This document shows, piece after piece, positions 28,779 to 37,959 of a DNA stretch of 64,000 bases. Each line of letters starts with the position of its first letter. Position 1 is the stretch's first letter. Position numbers and translations under genes: made by a program. This DNA is from Candidatus Epulonipiscium sp. (GTDB lineage Bacteria > Bacillota > Clostridia > Lachnospirales > Defluviitaleaceae). The notes beneath the pieces were generated by a model that was given only the letters and a program-made list of their open reading frames with translations, did no database searches and was not told the origin of the DNA. The DNA is taken from contig JAAYQR010000022.1 in assembly GCA_012519205.1 (NCBI GenBank), positions 1 through 64,000 on the forward strand. The letters run 5' to 3'.

Positions 28779-29012
28779 TTAATCCTTTCTATTTTTTCCG
28801 TTTTTATGTACTTTTGATGTAATGACGAATAAATTACGGAATGCCGCCCCCACTCCTAAAATAGTAAATACAATCAGAAAAAATATTCCTGTATTAAACT
28901 TAATGTCTAAATAATTTCCTAATATAATACATCCTATTATCGGTAATGCCATCACCATACCAATTTGAGATATCAAGGAAAGAGCAGCTAAAAAGTCTCT
29001 GTTTTTGTTCAT
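28779..29012 (-). CDS. AtpZ/AtpI-family two-helix membrane protein
   Basis: 77 residues with two membrane helices (near 10-30 and 40-62) and a short charged tail (SKVHKNGKNRKD), matching the AtpZ-type family that begins many clostridial atp operons. The motif LDIKFNTGIFF between the helices fits. AtpZ with AtpI has been linked to divalent cation transport in alkaliphiles; that role here is unknown. Start at 29012 is chosen over a GTG three codons upstream that lies in the ribosome site. Confidence 0.75.
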   Translation of the reverse strand: MNKNRDFLAALSLISQIGMVMALPIIGCIILGNYLDIKFNTGIFFLIVFTILGVGAAFRNLFVITSKVHKNGKNRKD

Positions 29013-29101
29013 AAAATCCACCCATATAGTTATTTAAGAAAACCAACCCTAAATATAATAGTTAAATTAAGATACTGATTGGTTTTCAATAGTATTTCAT
29101 A

Positions 29102-29130
29102 ATTATACACCTTTATTTTTATAGTGTCTA
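29102..29130 (-). promoter_or_regulatory. Sigma-A promoter of the ATP synthase operon
   Basis: Minus strand TAGACA, 17 bases, TATAAT, upstream of the AtpZ-like gene. A long-loop inverted repeat (GAAAACCAA 29038-29046 with TTGGTTTTC 29079-29087) lies in the leader. Confidence 0.75.
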
Positions 29131-29151
29131 TAACAAGGTCTTCCTAGTATT

Positions 29152-30294
29152 TTAAAAGTCTTTGGGTCTTTCCTTCTTCATTTCAAATGAATAAAGTATT
29201 GCCTCTACAATCCTTGTAGATGCATTACCATCCCCAAATGGATTTTGAACACTTGTCATCTTATTGTATTCTTTTTTATTGGTAAGCAATGTATATGCCA
29301 TGTCAAATATTTTATCTTCGTTAGTTCCTGCCAATTTTAAGGTTCCCGCTTCTATCCCTTCCGGTCTTTCTGTTACATTTCTAAGGACTAATACTGGTTT
29401 TTTCATAGAAGGCACTTCCTCTTGTAATCCTCCTGAATCAGTCATTACAAGATAGGATAAATTCATTAAATTGTGCATATCCTTCATATCTAAGGGATCT
29501 ATTAAATGGATTCTTGGATGATTTCCTAAAATTTCATAAGCGACTTCCCTAACAGCAGGATTTTTATGTACAGCATAAACAACCTCTATATCTTCGAAGG
29601 TTTCTACCAATTTGTATACAGCCTTACAGATATTTCTTAGGGGTTCCCCTAAGTTTTCCCTTCTATGGGCTGTCATTGTAATTACTCGCTTTTTAGCATA
29701 GTCTATATTATTTAAAAGTTCTACTCCAAAGGTATAGTCTTCCTCTATGGTAGTCTTTAATGCATCTATAACCGTATTTCCTGTAACAAAAATTTGCTCT
29801 TTTGGAATATCTTCTTTTAGTAGATGGCTCTTAGCTAGGGCGGTAGGTGCAAAATGAAGATCAGCTAGGGAAGTTGTAAGCTTTCTATTCATTTCCTCTG
29901 GAAATGGCTGATACTTATCATATGTTCTTAATCCTGCCTCAACATGGCCCACTCTTATTTTGTTGTAAAATGCAGCTAAGGCTCCTACAAAAGTTGTGCT
30001 AGTATCACCATGAACTAAAACTATATCCGGTGACACTTTTTTCATCGTATCATCCAAACGCTCTAAGGCACGAATTGTTATATCCATAAGGCTCTGCCTC
30101 GATTTCATAATATCCAAATCGTAATCAGGTTCTAACTTGAAAATATCTAATACCTGGTCTAACATTTCTCTATGTTGTGCTGTCACGCATACAATACTTT
30201 TTATCCCATCTGCTTTTTCTAATTCTTTTACTACGGGTGCCATTTTTATAGCTTCAGGTCTCGTCCCAAAAACACTCATTACCTTTATTGACAT
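29152..30294 (-). CDS. wecB: UDP-N-acetylglucosamine 2-epimerase (non-hydrolysing)
   Basis: 380 residues. It interconverts UDP-GlcNAc and UDP-ManNAc for wall glycopolymer synthesis. N-terminal VMSVFGTRPEAIKMAPVVKEL, HRREN near 200 and TDSGGLQEEVPSMKKPVLVLRNVTERPEG near 290-320 are characteristic. The ATG at 30294 is favoured; a TTG four codons upstream lies on the ribosome site. In B. subtilis the equivalent (mnaA) also lies beside atpI, and tagO follows here upstream. Confidence 0.93.
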   Translation of the reverse strand: MSIKVMSVFGTRPEAIKMAPVVKELEKADGIKSIVCVTAQHREMLDQVLDIFKLEPDYDLDIMKSRQSLMDITIRALERLDDTMKKVSPDIVLVHGDTSTTFVGALAAFYNKIRVGHVEAGLRTYDKYQPFPEEMNRKLTTSLADLHFAPTALAKSHLLKEDIPKEQIFVTGNTVIDALKTTIEEDYTFGVELLNNIDYAKKRVITMTAHRRENLGEPLRNICKAVYKLVETFEDIEVVYAVHKNPAVREVAYEILGNHPRIHLIDPLDMKDMHNLMNLSYLVMTDSGGLQEEVPSMKKPVLVLRNVTERPEGIEAGTLKLAGTNEDKIFDMAYTLLTNKKEYNKMTSVQNPFGDGNASTRIVEAILYSFEMKKERPKDF

Positions 30295-30400
30295 TAGTAT
30301 ATCCAACCCTTCATGATTAATAATTACTACTATTTAACCATATATTTTTTAGTTGCGCAAGGAGATAGATACTTCTTAATTTATGTAAAGTTTAAAAGCA

Positions 30401-30430
30401 AAAATGACATACCATAGTATGTCATTTTTT
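30401..30430 (-). terminator. Terminator after tagO
   Basis: AAAATGACATAC/GTATGTCATTTTTT with a 4-base loop, overlapping the tagO stop. Confidence 0.8.
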
Positions 30431-31496
30431 AAACTTCTTTTTTTGTTTTTGTAATCATATATAAAGCTGCTGCCATAGCTATAAATACTCCTAGGGCAAC
30501 CTGTGTATCCCTATGGGCTATTAAAATACCTATTATCCCAAATCCCCCACTAATTCCGTAAAGAGTGATGACCGCTCTTTTTTGGGAATATCCTTTATCT
30601 ACAAGACGGTGATGGAGATGTCCTCTATCTGCCTGCATAATAGGTTGTCTATTAATAATTCTTCTAAATATTGCAAAGGTAGTATCAAATATTGGCAGTG
30701 CCAATATTAAAACTGAAATTGTAATCGTAACTGCTGTATATCCCTTGATAAATCCCTGTACTGATGTAACTGCTAATATAAATCCTAAAAATGTAGAGCC
30801 CGTATCTCCCATAAATATTTTTGCAGGATTAAAATTATAGGGCAAAAAACCTATGCAGGAACCTGCAAGAGCCGCAGTCATCACTGCTGCTACAGGACCT
30901 ATTGGATTTGGCGATAATATAGATAAAATCATAAGGCATATTGCTGCTATAGAAGATATTCCTGCAGCTAATCCATCTAATCCATCTATAAGATTAACAG
31001 CATTAGTAATCCCTACAATCCAAAATAAAGTAATAGGTATACTAATTTTTTCTAAGAAAAGAGTATTACTTTCTACAAAGGGCCAAGTAACAAACTCAAT
31101 TCTAATATCAGAATATATAACTACAAGGGCCGCTATAATCTGTACGAATAATTTAAGCTTTGCATTTAGATTATAAATATCATCAAAGAAACCTAATAAA
31201 AATATTATGAAGCTTCCAACTAAAAGTCCCGATATTTGTTTCCATTCAAAGGCTTTAACCATAGGAGTAAGAAGAAAAACCGTAATTATAAATCCAAGAA
31301 AAATAGCTATGCCACCCATTCTAGGCATGGGTTTATTATGCATTCCCCTAGCCTTCGGCAAATCTACCGCTCCAACCTTAAAGGCAATAATTTTACTTAA
31401 TGGGGTAGTAAATAGACTGATTAAAAAAGCTGAAATAAATGCTATTATATATATTAAAAAAGTTTCTTGAACAGCTATTCCTTGGAACACTTTCAT
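30429..31496 (-). CDS. tagO: Undecaprenyl-phosphate GlcNAc-1-phosphate transferase (WecA/TagO family)
   Basis: 355 residues with about ten membrane segments. It links GlcNAc-1-phosphate to undecaprenyl phosphate, the first step of teichoic-acid or other wall polymer synthesis. Motifs: KARGMHNKPMPRMGG near 50, GFFDDIYNLNAKLKL near 105 (DD metal site), NLIDGLDGLAAG near 165 and FMGDTGSTFLGF near 230. Pairing with wecB fits a polymer using GlcNAc and ManNAc. Confidence 0.92.
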   Translation of the reverse strand: MKVFQGIAVQETFLIYIIAFISAFLISLFTTPLSKIIAFKVGAVDLPKARGMHNKPMPRMGGIAIFLGFIITVFLLTPMVKAFEWKQISGLLVGSFIIFLLGFFDDIYNLNAKLKLFVQIIAALVVIYSDIRIEFVTWPFVESNTLFLEKISIPITLFWIVGITNAVNLIDGLDGLAAGISSIAAICLMILSILSPNPIGPVAAVMTAALAGSCIGFLPYNFNPAKIFMGDTGSTFLGFILAVTSVQGFIKGYTAVTITISVLILALPIFDTTFAIFRRIINRQPIMQADRGHLHHRLVDKGYSQKRAVITLYGISGGFGIIGILIAHRDTQVALGVFIAMAAALYMITKTKKEV

Positions 31497-31620
31497 CTCT
31501 CCTTAATAGTTGTAACTATATTTATTTTTTCCTATTTTATAAATTTCACACTATAAAGATTAAGCTATATATAACACATTATGTAAAAATCAATCTAAAA
31601 TTATAATGTGGACCATGTAT

Positions 31621-31649
31621 ATTCTATATTCATCTGTAATAGTTGTCAA
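31621..31649 (-). promoter_or_regulatory. Sigma-A promoter for tagO
   Basis: Minus strand TTGACA, 17 bases, TAGAAT, leaving an A/T-rich leader of about 120 bases. Confidence 0.7.
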
Positions 31650-31682
31650 ATTAAATTCATATTACAATTATTTAAAATTATT

Positions 31683-31715
31683 AAAAAACCGATACTGTCA
31701 TTAGTATCGGTTTTT
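31683..31715 (-). terminator. Terminator after the dCMP deaminase gene
   Basis: AAAAACCGATACT/AGTATCGGTTTTT with a 6-base loop, just after the stop; T-runs on both strands. Confidence 0.85.
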
Positions 31716-31720
31716 AGAAT

Positions 31721-32158
31721 TTAGAAGGAAACAATATCAATACCTGCTTCTTTTAAAAGTTCCATAGATAATTCATCGGGATAATCCCCTCTAAACACTA
31801 TTCTCTTAATTCCTGCATTTATAGCCATTTTAGCACACATGACGCAAGGTTGATGGGTTACATATAAAGTTCCCCCTAGGACAGATACTCCATGCATAGC
31901 TGCCTGAACAATAGCATTTTGTTCTGCATGAAGAGCTCTGCACAATTCATGTCTTTGTCCTGAAGGGATATTTAATTTTTCCCTCAGGCATCCTATTTCT
32001 TCACAATGAGAACATCCTGTAGGAGCCCCATTATAACCGGTTGATAAAATTCTTCTTTCCTTAACAATTAATGCACCTACCTGTCTTCTAAGACAAGTCG
32101 ACCTTTTTTTTACTAAATCCACAATCTCCATAAAGTACTCGTCCCATCCCGGCCTCAT
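31721..32158 (-). CDS. comEB: Deoxycytidylate deaminase family protein (ComEB-like)
   Basis: 145 residues. It deaminates dCMP to dUMP for dTTP synthesis. Zinc motifs are HAEQNAI (about 70) and PCVMCAK (about 97), with an extra Cys/His cluster (CSHCEEIGC) typical of dCMP deaminases. The ATG at 32158 has AGGGGG six bases upstream; an ATG two codons earlier abuts it. It follows upp by ten or so bases in a nucleotide-metabolism run. Confidence 0.9.
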   Translation of the reverse strand: MRPGWDEYFMEIVDLVKKRSTCLRRQVGALIVKERRILSTGYNGAPTGCSHCEEIGCLREKLNIPSGQRHELCRALHAEQNAIVQAAMHGVSVLGGTLYVTHQPCVMCAKMAINAGIKRIVFRGDYPDELSMELLKEAGIDIVSF

Positions 32159-32173
32159 AAACATCCCCCTAGA

Positions 32174-32803
32174 TTACTTAGTCCCAAATAGACGGTCTCC
32201 TGCATCTCCTAGACCTGGAATAATATATCCATGCTCATTTAACCTTTCATCTAAAGCTGCCACATAAATATCTACATCGGGATGATCTTCTTTTAATCTT
32301 TTAACCCCTTCTGGTGCTGCAATAAGGCATAAGAATCTAATTCTTTCTACACCTTTTTCCTTTATAAATTTTATAGTGGCAGAAGCAGAACCTCCTGTGG
32401 CTAACATGGGGTCTAATACATAGATATCTCTTTCTGGCGCATCATAAGGTAATTTGCAGTAGTATTCCACAGGCTCGAGAGTTTCTGGATCTCTATATAG
32501 TCCGACATGTCCAACCTTAGCTGCCGGAATCAAATTAAGCATGCCATCTACCATCCCAAGCCCTGCACGGAGTATAGGGACAATACCCAACTTTTTACCA
32601 GCTAATGCCTTTGCCTTTGCCTTTGCTACAGGGGTTTCCACGGTTATTTCTTCCAGTGGCAAATCTCTTGTAGCCTCATAGCACATAAGCATAGCTATTT
32701 CTTCTACCAATTCCCTAAATTCCTTTGACCCAGTTTCTTTGCATCTAAGCATGGATACCTTGTGTTGAATAAGTGGATGTTCCATTACGATTACTTGCGC
32801 CAT
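32174..32803 (-). CDS. upp: Uracil phosphoribosyltransferase
   Basis: 209 residues, the standard size. It salvages uracil to UMP with PRPP. The PRPP-binding motif [16 protein letters not shown] lies near 130 and the uracil-binding [17 protein letters not shown] ends the protein. Its place next to rpiB and the atp operon is conserved in Firmicutes. Confidence 0.97.
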   Translation of the reverse strand: MAQVIVMEHPLIQHKVSMLRCKETGSKEFRELVEEIAMLMCYEATRDLPLEEITVETPVAKAKAKALAGKKLGIVPILRAGLGMVDGMLNLIPAAKVGHVGLYRDPETLEPVEYYCKLPYDAPERDIYVLDPMLATGGSASATIKFIKEKGVERIRFLCLIAAPEGVKRLKEDHPDVDIYVAALDERLNEHGYIIPGLGDAGDRLFGTK

Positions 32804-32820
32804 AATAATCCTCCTCTTTT

Positions 32821-33249
32821 TTATCCTTCTATCTGTCCTATACGGCGAATATGTCTCTCTTCATTGGAAAATTCTGTTCCTAAAAATGTTTCTATAACTT
32901 TAAGGGCATGACCAGGACCTATAACCCTTGCTCCCATAGCCAATATATTGGCATTATTATGTTCCCTTGCCGCTTGGGCAGAAAAACAGTCATGACATAA
33001 GGCAGCACGAATCCCCTTTACCTTATTGGCTGCAATAGAAATTCCTATTCCGGTGCCGCAAATAATTATTCCCTTTTCACAAATTCCCTCTATAATAAGA
33101 TTAGCCACACTCTTACCAAACTCTGAATAATCACAGGCCTCTGCACTGTAACATCCTACATCTTTATAACTGATGTTTTTTTCCTCCAAATATCTTATTA
33201 TCTCTTGTTTTAGTTCATACCCTCCATGGTCACTTCCTATTGCTAGCAT
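32821..33249 (-). CDS. rpiB: Ribose-5-phosphate isomerase B
   Basis: 142 residues. Interconverts ribose-5-phosphate and ribulose-5-phosphate. [14 protein letters not shown] at the start and [25 protein letters not shown] near 65-85 are family signatures; the cysteine in CGTG is the expected acid/base residue. The ATG at 33249 has GGAGGG seven bases upstream; the longer frame starts within the ribosome site. Confidence 0.95.
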   Translation of the reverse strand: MLAIGSDHGGYELKQEIIRYLEEKNISYKDVGCYSAEACDYSEFGKSVANLIIEGICEKGIIICGTGIGISIAANKVKGIRAALCHDCFSAQAAREHNNANILAMGARVIGPGHALKVIETFLGTEFSNEERHIRRIGQIEG

Positions 33250-33314
33250 ATCTAGTCCCTCCATTTTTCCTTTTCTAATATATCACTTTCTAAAAGCTAT
33301 GGCAAACCCTAATT

Positions 33315-33767
33315 TTACATAGTTCTACTTATGGTTTTTATTGCTTTTTTAATCACCCTATTTAAGTTAGCTGCGCAATTCTTATAGCTATCCAAATTCC
33401 CACCAAAAGGGTCCTCTATATCCCCATTTTCATTTGTAAATTCTTTTATGGTATATATTTTTTTCCCGTATTCGGGAAAGTTAAGTAGTAAGTAATGTTT
33501 ATGTCCCTGTGTCATAGTTAATATCAAATCCGCATTTTCCATGTCTTTGGATTCCAAACCCTTTGATTTATGATCCTTTAAATCAATATCATATTCCTTC
33601 ATCGCTACATGAGCATAATTGCTAGCACTTGATGGGAAATAAACTGAAATCCCCCTTGAAATTACTTCTATATTAAGAGGGGATTCTTGTATTATTTTTT
33701 TTGCTAGTGCCTCTGCCATAGGGCTCCTGCAAGTATTCCCCGTGCATACAAATATTATCTTTTTCAT
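33315..33767 (-). CDS. ywlE: Low-molecular-weight phosphatase, probable protein arginine phosphatase
   Basis: 150 residues. The P-loop CTGNTCRSPMAEAL lies at residues 8-21. Threonine at the fifth place of CTGNTCR is the residue that gives arginine-phosphate specificity in B. subtilis YwlE, in contrast to the usual tyrosine phosphatases. The general acid lies in IEDPFGG near 118. It sits between rpiB and ywlC exactly as in B. subtilis. Confidence 0.88.
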   Translation of the reverse strand: MKKIIFVCTGNTCRSPMAEALAKKIIQESPLNIEVISRGISVYFPSSASNYAHVAMKEYDIDLKDHKSKGLESKDMENADLILTMTQGHKHYLLLNFPEYGKKIYTIKEFTNENGDIEDPFGGNLDSYKNCAANLNRVIKKAIKTISRTM

Positions 33768-33779
33768 TATGACTCTCCT

Positions 33780-34832
33780 TTATACCTTAAGTATGTCATA
33801 AGCAGCTGCTTTTTCTAATCTATTCATAATCGCAAATCCTATTTCATCATAGGAAAAGCTCTCAGAAAAAACTATATCCATTCCTGCCTCATCAAAATCT
33901 CTTAGGCTATTAAATAGATTTGAAGCAATTGTTTTTGGATTCTCCCTGTCCCCAACGGAAATTATGCAATCTGCATTGTATAAATCCCTTGTCTGCTTTG
34001 TTGCCATTACACCAATTTTTAGGTCTTGTCTTCGTTTTTCCCTCGTGAGATTATTAATGGTATCTATTACCTTATGGATTTCTCCCTCTACTATGGTAAC
34101 CTTAGCCTTAGGGGCATAATGCTTATATTTCATTCCTGGAGATTTTGGGATGGAGGATAGACTCTTTTGGGAAAGAATCGCAGGATCTACTGATATATTC
34201 CCCATTACTTCTTTTAACATCTCTATGGTAATACCACCCGGTCTTAGAACCATAGGGATTTCCCCGCTGATATCCACTACCGTCGATTCAAGTCCTACTT
34301 CTACACTACCCCCATCTAAAATCATATCAACCTTACCATCTAAATCCTCTATAACATGTGAAGCCCTAGTCGGGCTAGGTTTTCCTGAAGTATTAGCAGA
34401 AGGTGCAGCAATAGGAACCCCTGAATATTCAATTAATCTCCTTGCTATTTCATTTCGGGGAAATCTTATGGCAACAGTTGAAAGCCCCCCTGTAATCGCC
34501 TCTGGGATTGCTTCCGACTTTGGAAAGACAAGGGTTAAGGGCCCTGGCCAAAATTTTTCCACCAAAATCCGAGCATTATCGGGAATGGCACAAACTAATA
34601 AAGATAATTCCTTTATAGAGGAAATATGCACAATAAGGGGGTTATCAGAGGGCCTCCCCTTAGCAGAAAATATCTTTTTAATGCTTTTTTCATTAAGGGC
34701 ATTAGCACCTAATCCGTAAACGGTTTCTGTAGGAAAAGCAACTAAACCTCCGGATTTTATAATATTTGCACTTTCTTTAATAATTTCTAAATCAATATTG
34801 TTTGGGTCTATCATTCTAATTATGGTGTCCAT
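33780..34832 (-). CDS. ywlC: L-threonylcarbamoyladenylate synthase (Sua5/YwlC type)
   Basis: 350 residues, the long form: a YrdC domain (about 15-205) and a C-terminal Sua5 domain. It makes threonylcarbamoyl-AMP for the t6A tRNA modification. Motifs: GLVAFPTETVYGLGANAL near 30, KGRPSDNPLIVHI near 57, and SANTSGKPSPTRASHV near 145. It is the first gene of the ywlC-ywlE-rpiB-upp run and lies divergent from the small genes at 35 kb. Confidence 0.95.
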   Translation of the reverse strand: MDTIIRMIDPNNIDLEIIKESANIIKSGGLVAFPTETVYGLGANALNEKSIKKIFSAKGRPSDNPLIVHISSIKELSLLVCAIPDNARILVEKFWPGPLTLVFPKSEAIPEAITGGLSTVAIRFPRNEIARRLIEYSGVPIAAPSANTSGKPSPTRASHVIEDLDGKVDMILDGGSVEVGLESTVVDISGEIPMVLRPGGITIEMLKEVMGNISVDPAILSQKSLSSIPKSPGMKYKHYAPKAKVTIVEGEIHKVIDTINNLTREKRRQDLKIGVMATKQTRDLYNADCIISVGDRENPKTIASNLFNSLRDFDEAGMDIVFSESFSYDEIGFAIMNRLEKAAAYDILKV

Positions 34833-34950
34833 ATTTTCGCTTCCTTTATAATACTTTTCGCTTTTATTTTACCCCTATTATACCATAGAATTCAATCCCT
34901 TTTTATAACGCGTTTTTATTTATAAAAAATATATAAGACGTTGGTTTCGG

Positions 34951-34979
34951 AACTTTTTAATAGAACCTTCCATATATTA
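34951..34979 (+). promoter_or_regulatory. Possible sigma-K promoter before first LSm-like gene
   Basis: AAC, 17 bases, CATATATTA. The -10 fits the sigma-K pattern CATAnnnTA and the -35 fits its short AC element. The next gene has the same arrangement, which supports both. Confidence 0.5.
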
Positions 34980-35014
34980 TAGTAGGACTTTATATAATGA
35001 AAGGAGGTTACTGT

Positions 35015-35383
35015 ATGTCAAAATGTAATATTAGCGGCAGAAACCTTGCAACTCTTTTAGCAGATTATATTGGTGAAACTGTCACTCTTTTTACAGCTAG
35101 CGGCGGTCAGTCCGGTTCTGGTTTCACTGGAGTTGTCCTTTGTGTAAATAACTCTTTTATACGCCTTCTTACTCGTGTTGGTCCTCCCCCTGGATGTGCT
35201 CTTGGAAATGCCTGCACGGGATTTAATCCTGGGTATGGTTATAGTGGTTATGGTGGTAGCTATGGAGGGGGATATGGTGCTATTTCTGCCGGCGGGTGGA
35301 ATGGTTATCCCGTTTATACTGTTGGCTCTGTTACAGATATTCCTATCGATGCTATTGTTTCCTTTGTTCATAATGCCATATAA
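35015..35383 (+). CDS. Small LSm-like Gly/Tyr-rich protein, copy 1
   Basis: 122 residues, family not recognised by name. The core IGETVTLFTASGGQSGSGFT-GVVLCVNNSFIRLL (about 20-55) resembles the strand-turn-strand start of an Sm/LSm or DUF2642-type fold. A Cys pair and a Gly/Tyr-rich stretch follow (about 60-100: GYGYSGYGGSYGGGYG), then VGSVTDIPIDAIVSFVHNAI closes the protein. Spore-coat and exosporium proteins often look like this. No signal peptide. The ATG at 35015 has AAAGGAGG seven bases upstream. A paralogue follows. Spore-surface function is inference. Confidence 0.75.
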   Translation: MSKCNISGRNLATLLADYIGETVTLFTASGGQSGSGFTGVVLCVNNSFIRLLTRVGPPPGCALGNACTGFNPGYGYSGYGGSYGGGYGAISAGGWNGYPVYTVGSVTDIPIDAIVSFVHNAI

Positions 35384-35398
35384 CCCCATAAAATTTAC

Positions 35399-35417
35399 GG
35401 GCGAACAAAGTTCGCCC
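35399..35417 (+). terminator. Hairpin after LSm-like copy 1
   Basis: GGGCGAAC/GTTCGCCC with an AAA loop, then TTAC. The same hairpin (ATT loop) follows the glucan phosphorylase at 52785. It lacks a long T-run, so it may be a processing or repeat element. Confidence 0.5.
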
Positions 35418-35466
35418 TTACATAATAAAATATATTTTAAAGTAATTATACAGCCTTGTAATAAGT

Positions 35467-35494
35467 AACATTTCACTCTAAATGTCATAATATG
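35467..35494 (+). promoter_or_regulatory. Possible sigma-K promoter before second LSm-like gene
   Basis: AAC, 16 bases, CATAATATG, close to the sigma-K pattern AC-N16-CATAnnnTA. Same layout as at 34951. Confidence 0.45.
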
Positions 35495-35539
35495 TAACAG
35501 GATTAGAAATCCTAACACATTATGGAAGGAGGCAATTTT

Positions 35540-35860
35540 ATGCCCTTTGGTTATGGATACGGCTATGGGTATGGATATGGTGGAATACTAGGTCAATTAA
35601 GTCGATTTATAGGCGAAACCGTTACTATTTTTACTACTAGCGGAGGCCAATCAGGCTCTGGATTTACGGGAGTTTTAATAGGGGTAAATCCCTACTTCGT
35701 TACTTTAGTGACAGGCCAAGGTCCTGCCCCTGCTTGTCCCCTAGGAAATGCCTGCGGTGGTTACGGGGGTTACGGAGGATATAGCGGAATATATAATACA
35801 GGTTCTATCACTAACATTCCTGTATATATGATTGCTTCATTTTCACATAACACCCTTTAA
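35540..35860 (+). CDS. Small LSm-like Gly/Tyr-rich protein, copy 2
   Basis: 106 residues, clear paralogue of the gene at 35015. Shared blocks are IGETVTIFTTSGGQSGSGFT, GPAPACPLGNACGG and a closing GSITNIPVYMIASFSHN. The Gly/Tyr repeats differ: here GYGYGYGYGYGG comes first (residues 4-15) and a shorter YGGYGGYSG run lies late. The ATG at 35540 has GGAGG seven bases upstream. The pair is flanked by hairpins and is convergent with GH127, so it forms its own unit. Confidence 0.75.
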   Translation: MPFGYGYGYGYGYGGILGQLSRFIGETVTIFTTSGGQSGSGFTGVLIGVNPYFVTLVTGQGPAPACPLGNACGGYGGYGGYSGIYNTGSITNIPVYMIASFSHNTL

Positions 35861-35868
35861 CGCATAGT

Positions 35869-35900
35869 AAAAAGCCTTGATAAATTCATCAAGGCTTTTT
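35869..35900. terminator. Bidirectional terminator between LSm-like copy 2 and GH127
   Basis: AAAAAGCCTTGAT/ATCAAGGCTTTTT with a 6-base loop and T-runs on both strands, between convergent genes. Confidence 0.85.
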
Positions 35901-35905
35901 ATTTT

Positions 35906-37846
35906 TTACATTTCTCTAATCCATATTAGCATTTCCCCTGGTGTTCTATTAACCCAGGCGTAATAAGGTATTGCTATAATAGGGGTATTTATTAATTCAT
36001 TTTCCCCTCCAAAATATAAATCATCGGTTTTTATTTTGCTTCTCTTTGCAGTTCCCTTGATTACATAAACTCCCCCGAGTAAATCAGGGTTATATTCACC
36101 TCTTAGCTTTTCATTCTTTGGTATAGCTATATCGGTAAGTTCAGATCCATTATCAACTTCTTCTAGGCAGTACACTATAGGTCCTCTTTGCAGAGCAATT
36201 TTCCCTGCATTCCTCCATATTTTAGGGTTAGAGTGAACCCTTTGTATTTTCATTTCTAGGTTGTATTGTATTTTGTCCCCATTGTTCCAAAGCCTGTTGA
36301 GAACTACATACCCATTCCTAAGGAGTACTTCACTTTCATCAATCTTTTTGTTATTAATGTATATTTCTTTATTTTTACACCAGGAAGGCATACGTAGATA
36401 TATTGAGAAAGTCAAAGCTTTTCCGAGGTTAACATCTATCTCTATATCTCCATCCCAAGGATAGTTAGTTTTTTGATTTAGTTTTACATCGCCACAGCTT
36501 AGATTTATTTCTGCTTCTGATGAGGCAAATTGATGAATGTATATTTTATTTTTTTCCTCGATGGAAGAATACATAAATCTGCCAACAGATGCTGTCATGC
36601 GGGCAATGTTAGGAGGACAACAGGCACATCCGTACCATTTTTGACGCTCTGGCTTTACATGTCGCAGATCATGTCTATTTTCTACTGCCCTAGGCCATAC
36701 TTCTAGAGGGTTAACATAGAAAAACCTAGTGCCGTCTAAGGACATTCCACTGATGGTTCCATTGTATATGGCCCTTTCTATAACATCTGCGTATTTGCTA
36801 TCGATAGTGTAGTTTAGCATTTCGGATGCCCAAAAGGCAAGTCCTATGGAAGCACAGGTTTCCGTATAGGATAAATCGTTAGGTAAATCATAGTCTATGG
36901 TAAATGCCTCGCCATACTCACTAGATCCTATACCTGCCGTGATATACATCTGCTTATTGGTTATATTTTCCCATAGTCTCTCGCTCACTTCATACCAAAA
37001 ACGGTCTCCTGTTTCTGCTGCTAGGGCGGCTACTGAGGTATAGAAGTATACTGCCCTAACTGCATGGCCTACAGCCACTTCTTGATTTTTAACTTCTTTA
37101 TGAGCTTGATAGTAGGCATAGTCTTTGTTGGCACGCTCCCAAAAGTCTATTATATCGTCTCTTTTTTGAGCTTCATTTTTAAAGTATTTAGGCTCTTTTC
37201 CTCTTTCTTCAATGAAATACTTAGCCAACTTTAGCGCTTTTTCATCTTTTGTAATTCTATAGAGGCGAATAAGGGCATATTCTATTTCCTCATGCCCTGG
37301 ATAACCCTTCATCTTATCTTCTTCGGGGCCAAAAATAGATTCTATGTGATGGATTAATCTAGATGCAATCTCAATTCCCCTTGATTTTCCAGTAGCCTGA
37401 TAGTATGCCACTACCGCTTCTATGAAATGCCCTGCACAATAAAGTTCGTGCCAATCCTTTAGATTTGTCCATTTTTTATCTGGTTCTTTAACTGTAAAAT
37501 AGGTATTGAGGTATCCATCTGGAAGCTGGGCTTTCCCAATTAATTCTATCATTTCGTCTGCTTTACTTTCTAATTCTGAATCTTTATATATATTTAGGAC
37601 ATAAGCTACAGCTTCTAGCCATTTATATAAGTCACTATCTTGGAATACCATACCATGATATTCACCTTCCATAATTCCTGCTGCAATCTTAAAGTTATCA
37701 ATACTATGACTGGGTTCTGTATCTTCTAGCAAGTCATTTAGGGCCTTCCATTGATAGGGTATTACCTTATCCTTTATTAATTCAATCTTTTCTTTCCAAA
37801 AACCTTCATTGATAGTGATTTGTTTTAAATCAATTGGCTTTATCAT
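35906..37846 (-). CDS. GH127 beta-L-arabinofuranosidase
   Basis: 646 residues, no signal peptide, so cytosolic. It should release L-arabinofuranose from beta-linked arabino-oligosaccharides. The family's zinc and catalytic residues are present: Glu and Cys in YTETCASIG (about 330) and the Cys pair in CACCPPNIAR (about 405), the first of which is the expected nucleophile. The ATG at 37846 has GGAGG eight bases upstream; a longer frame to 37888 lacks one. It follows an AraC regulator. No arabinose pathway or transporter gene is next to it. Confidence 0.9.
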   Translation of the reverse strand: MIKPIDLKQITINEGFWKEKIELIKDKVIPYQWKALNDLLEDTEPSHSIDNFKIAAGIMEGEYHGMVFQDSDLYKWLEAVAYVLNIYKDSELESKADEMIELIGKAQLPDGYLNTYFTVKEPDKKWTNLKDWHELYCAGHFIEAVVAYYQATGKSRGIEIASRLIHHIESIFGPEEDKMKGYPGHEEIEYALIRLYRITKDEKALKLAKYFIEERGKEPKYFKNEAQKRDDIIDFWERANKDYAYYQAHKEVKNQEVAVGHAVRAVYFYTSVAALAAETGDRFWYEVSERLWENITNKQMYITAGIGSSEYGEAFTIDYDLPNDLSYTETCASIGLAFWASEMLNYTIDSKYADVIERAIYNGTISGMSLDGTRFFYVNPLEVWPRAVENRHDLRHVKPERQKWYGCACCPPNIARMTASVGRFMYSSIEEKNKIYIHQFASSEAEINLSCGDVKLNQKTNYPWDGDIEIDVNLGKALTFSIYLRMPSWCKNKEIYINNKKIDESEVLLRNGYVVLNRLWNNGDKIQYNLEMKIQRVHSNPKIWRNAGKIALQRGPIVYCLEEVDNGSELTDIAIPKNEKLRGEYNPDLLGGVYVIKGTAKRSKIKTDDLYFGGENELINTPIIAIPYYAWVNRTPGEMLIWIREM

Positions 37847-37959
37847 TCTACTAACCTCCATCTTTTTGGTTAATCTGATAGTCTTCATGCTCTAATGATA
37901 CTATATAGAATCTTCAAAAGCAGTATACAAATACGTATAATAGGTGTACTTTTTTTACC

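Noticed and set aside
34150-34719. 189-codon open frame on the plus strand
   Set aside because: Antisense to ywlC, whose motifs are intact; no independent support.
35057-35518. 153-codon minus-strand frame over the first LSm-like gene
   Set aside because: The repetitive Ile/Thr/Arg-rich product is the reverse reading of Gly/Tyr codons; the plus-strand gene has a strong ribosome site and a paralogue.
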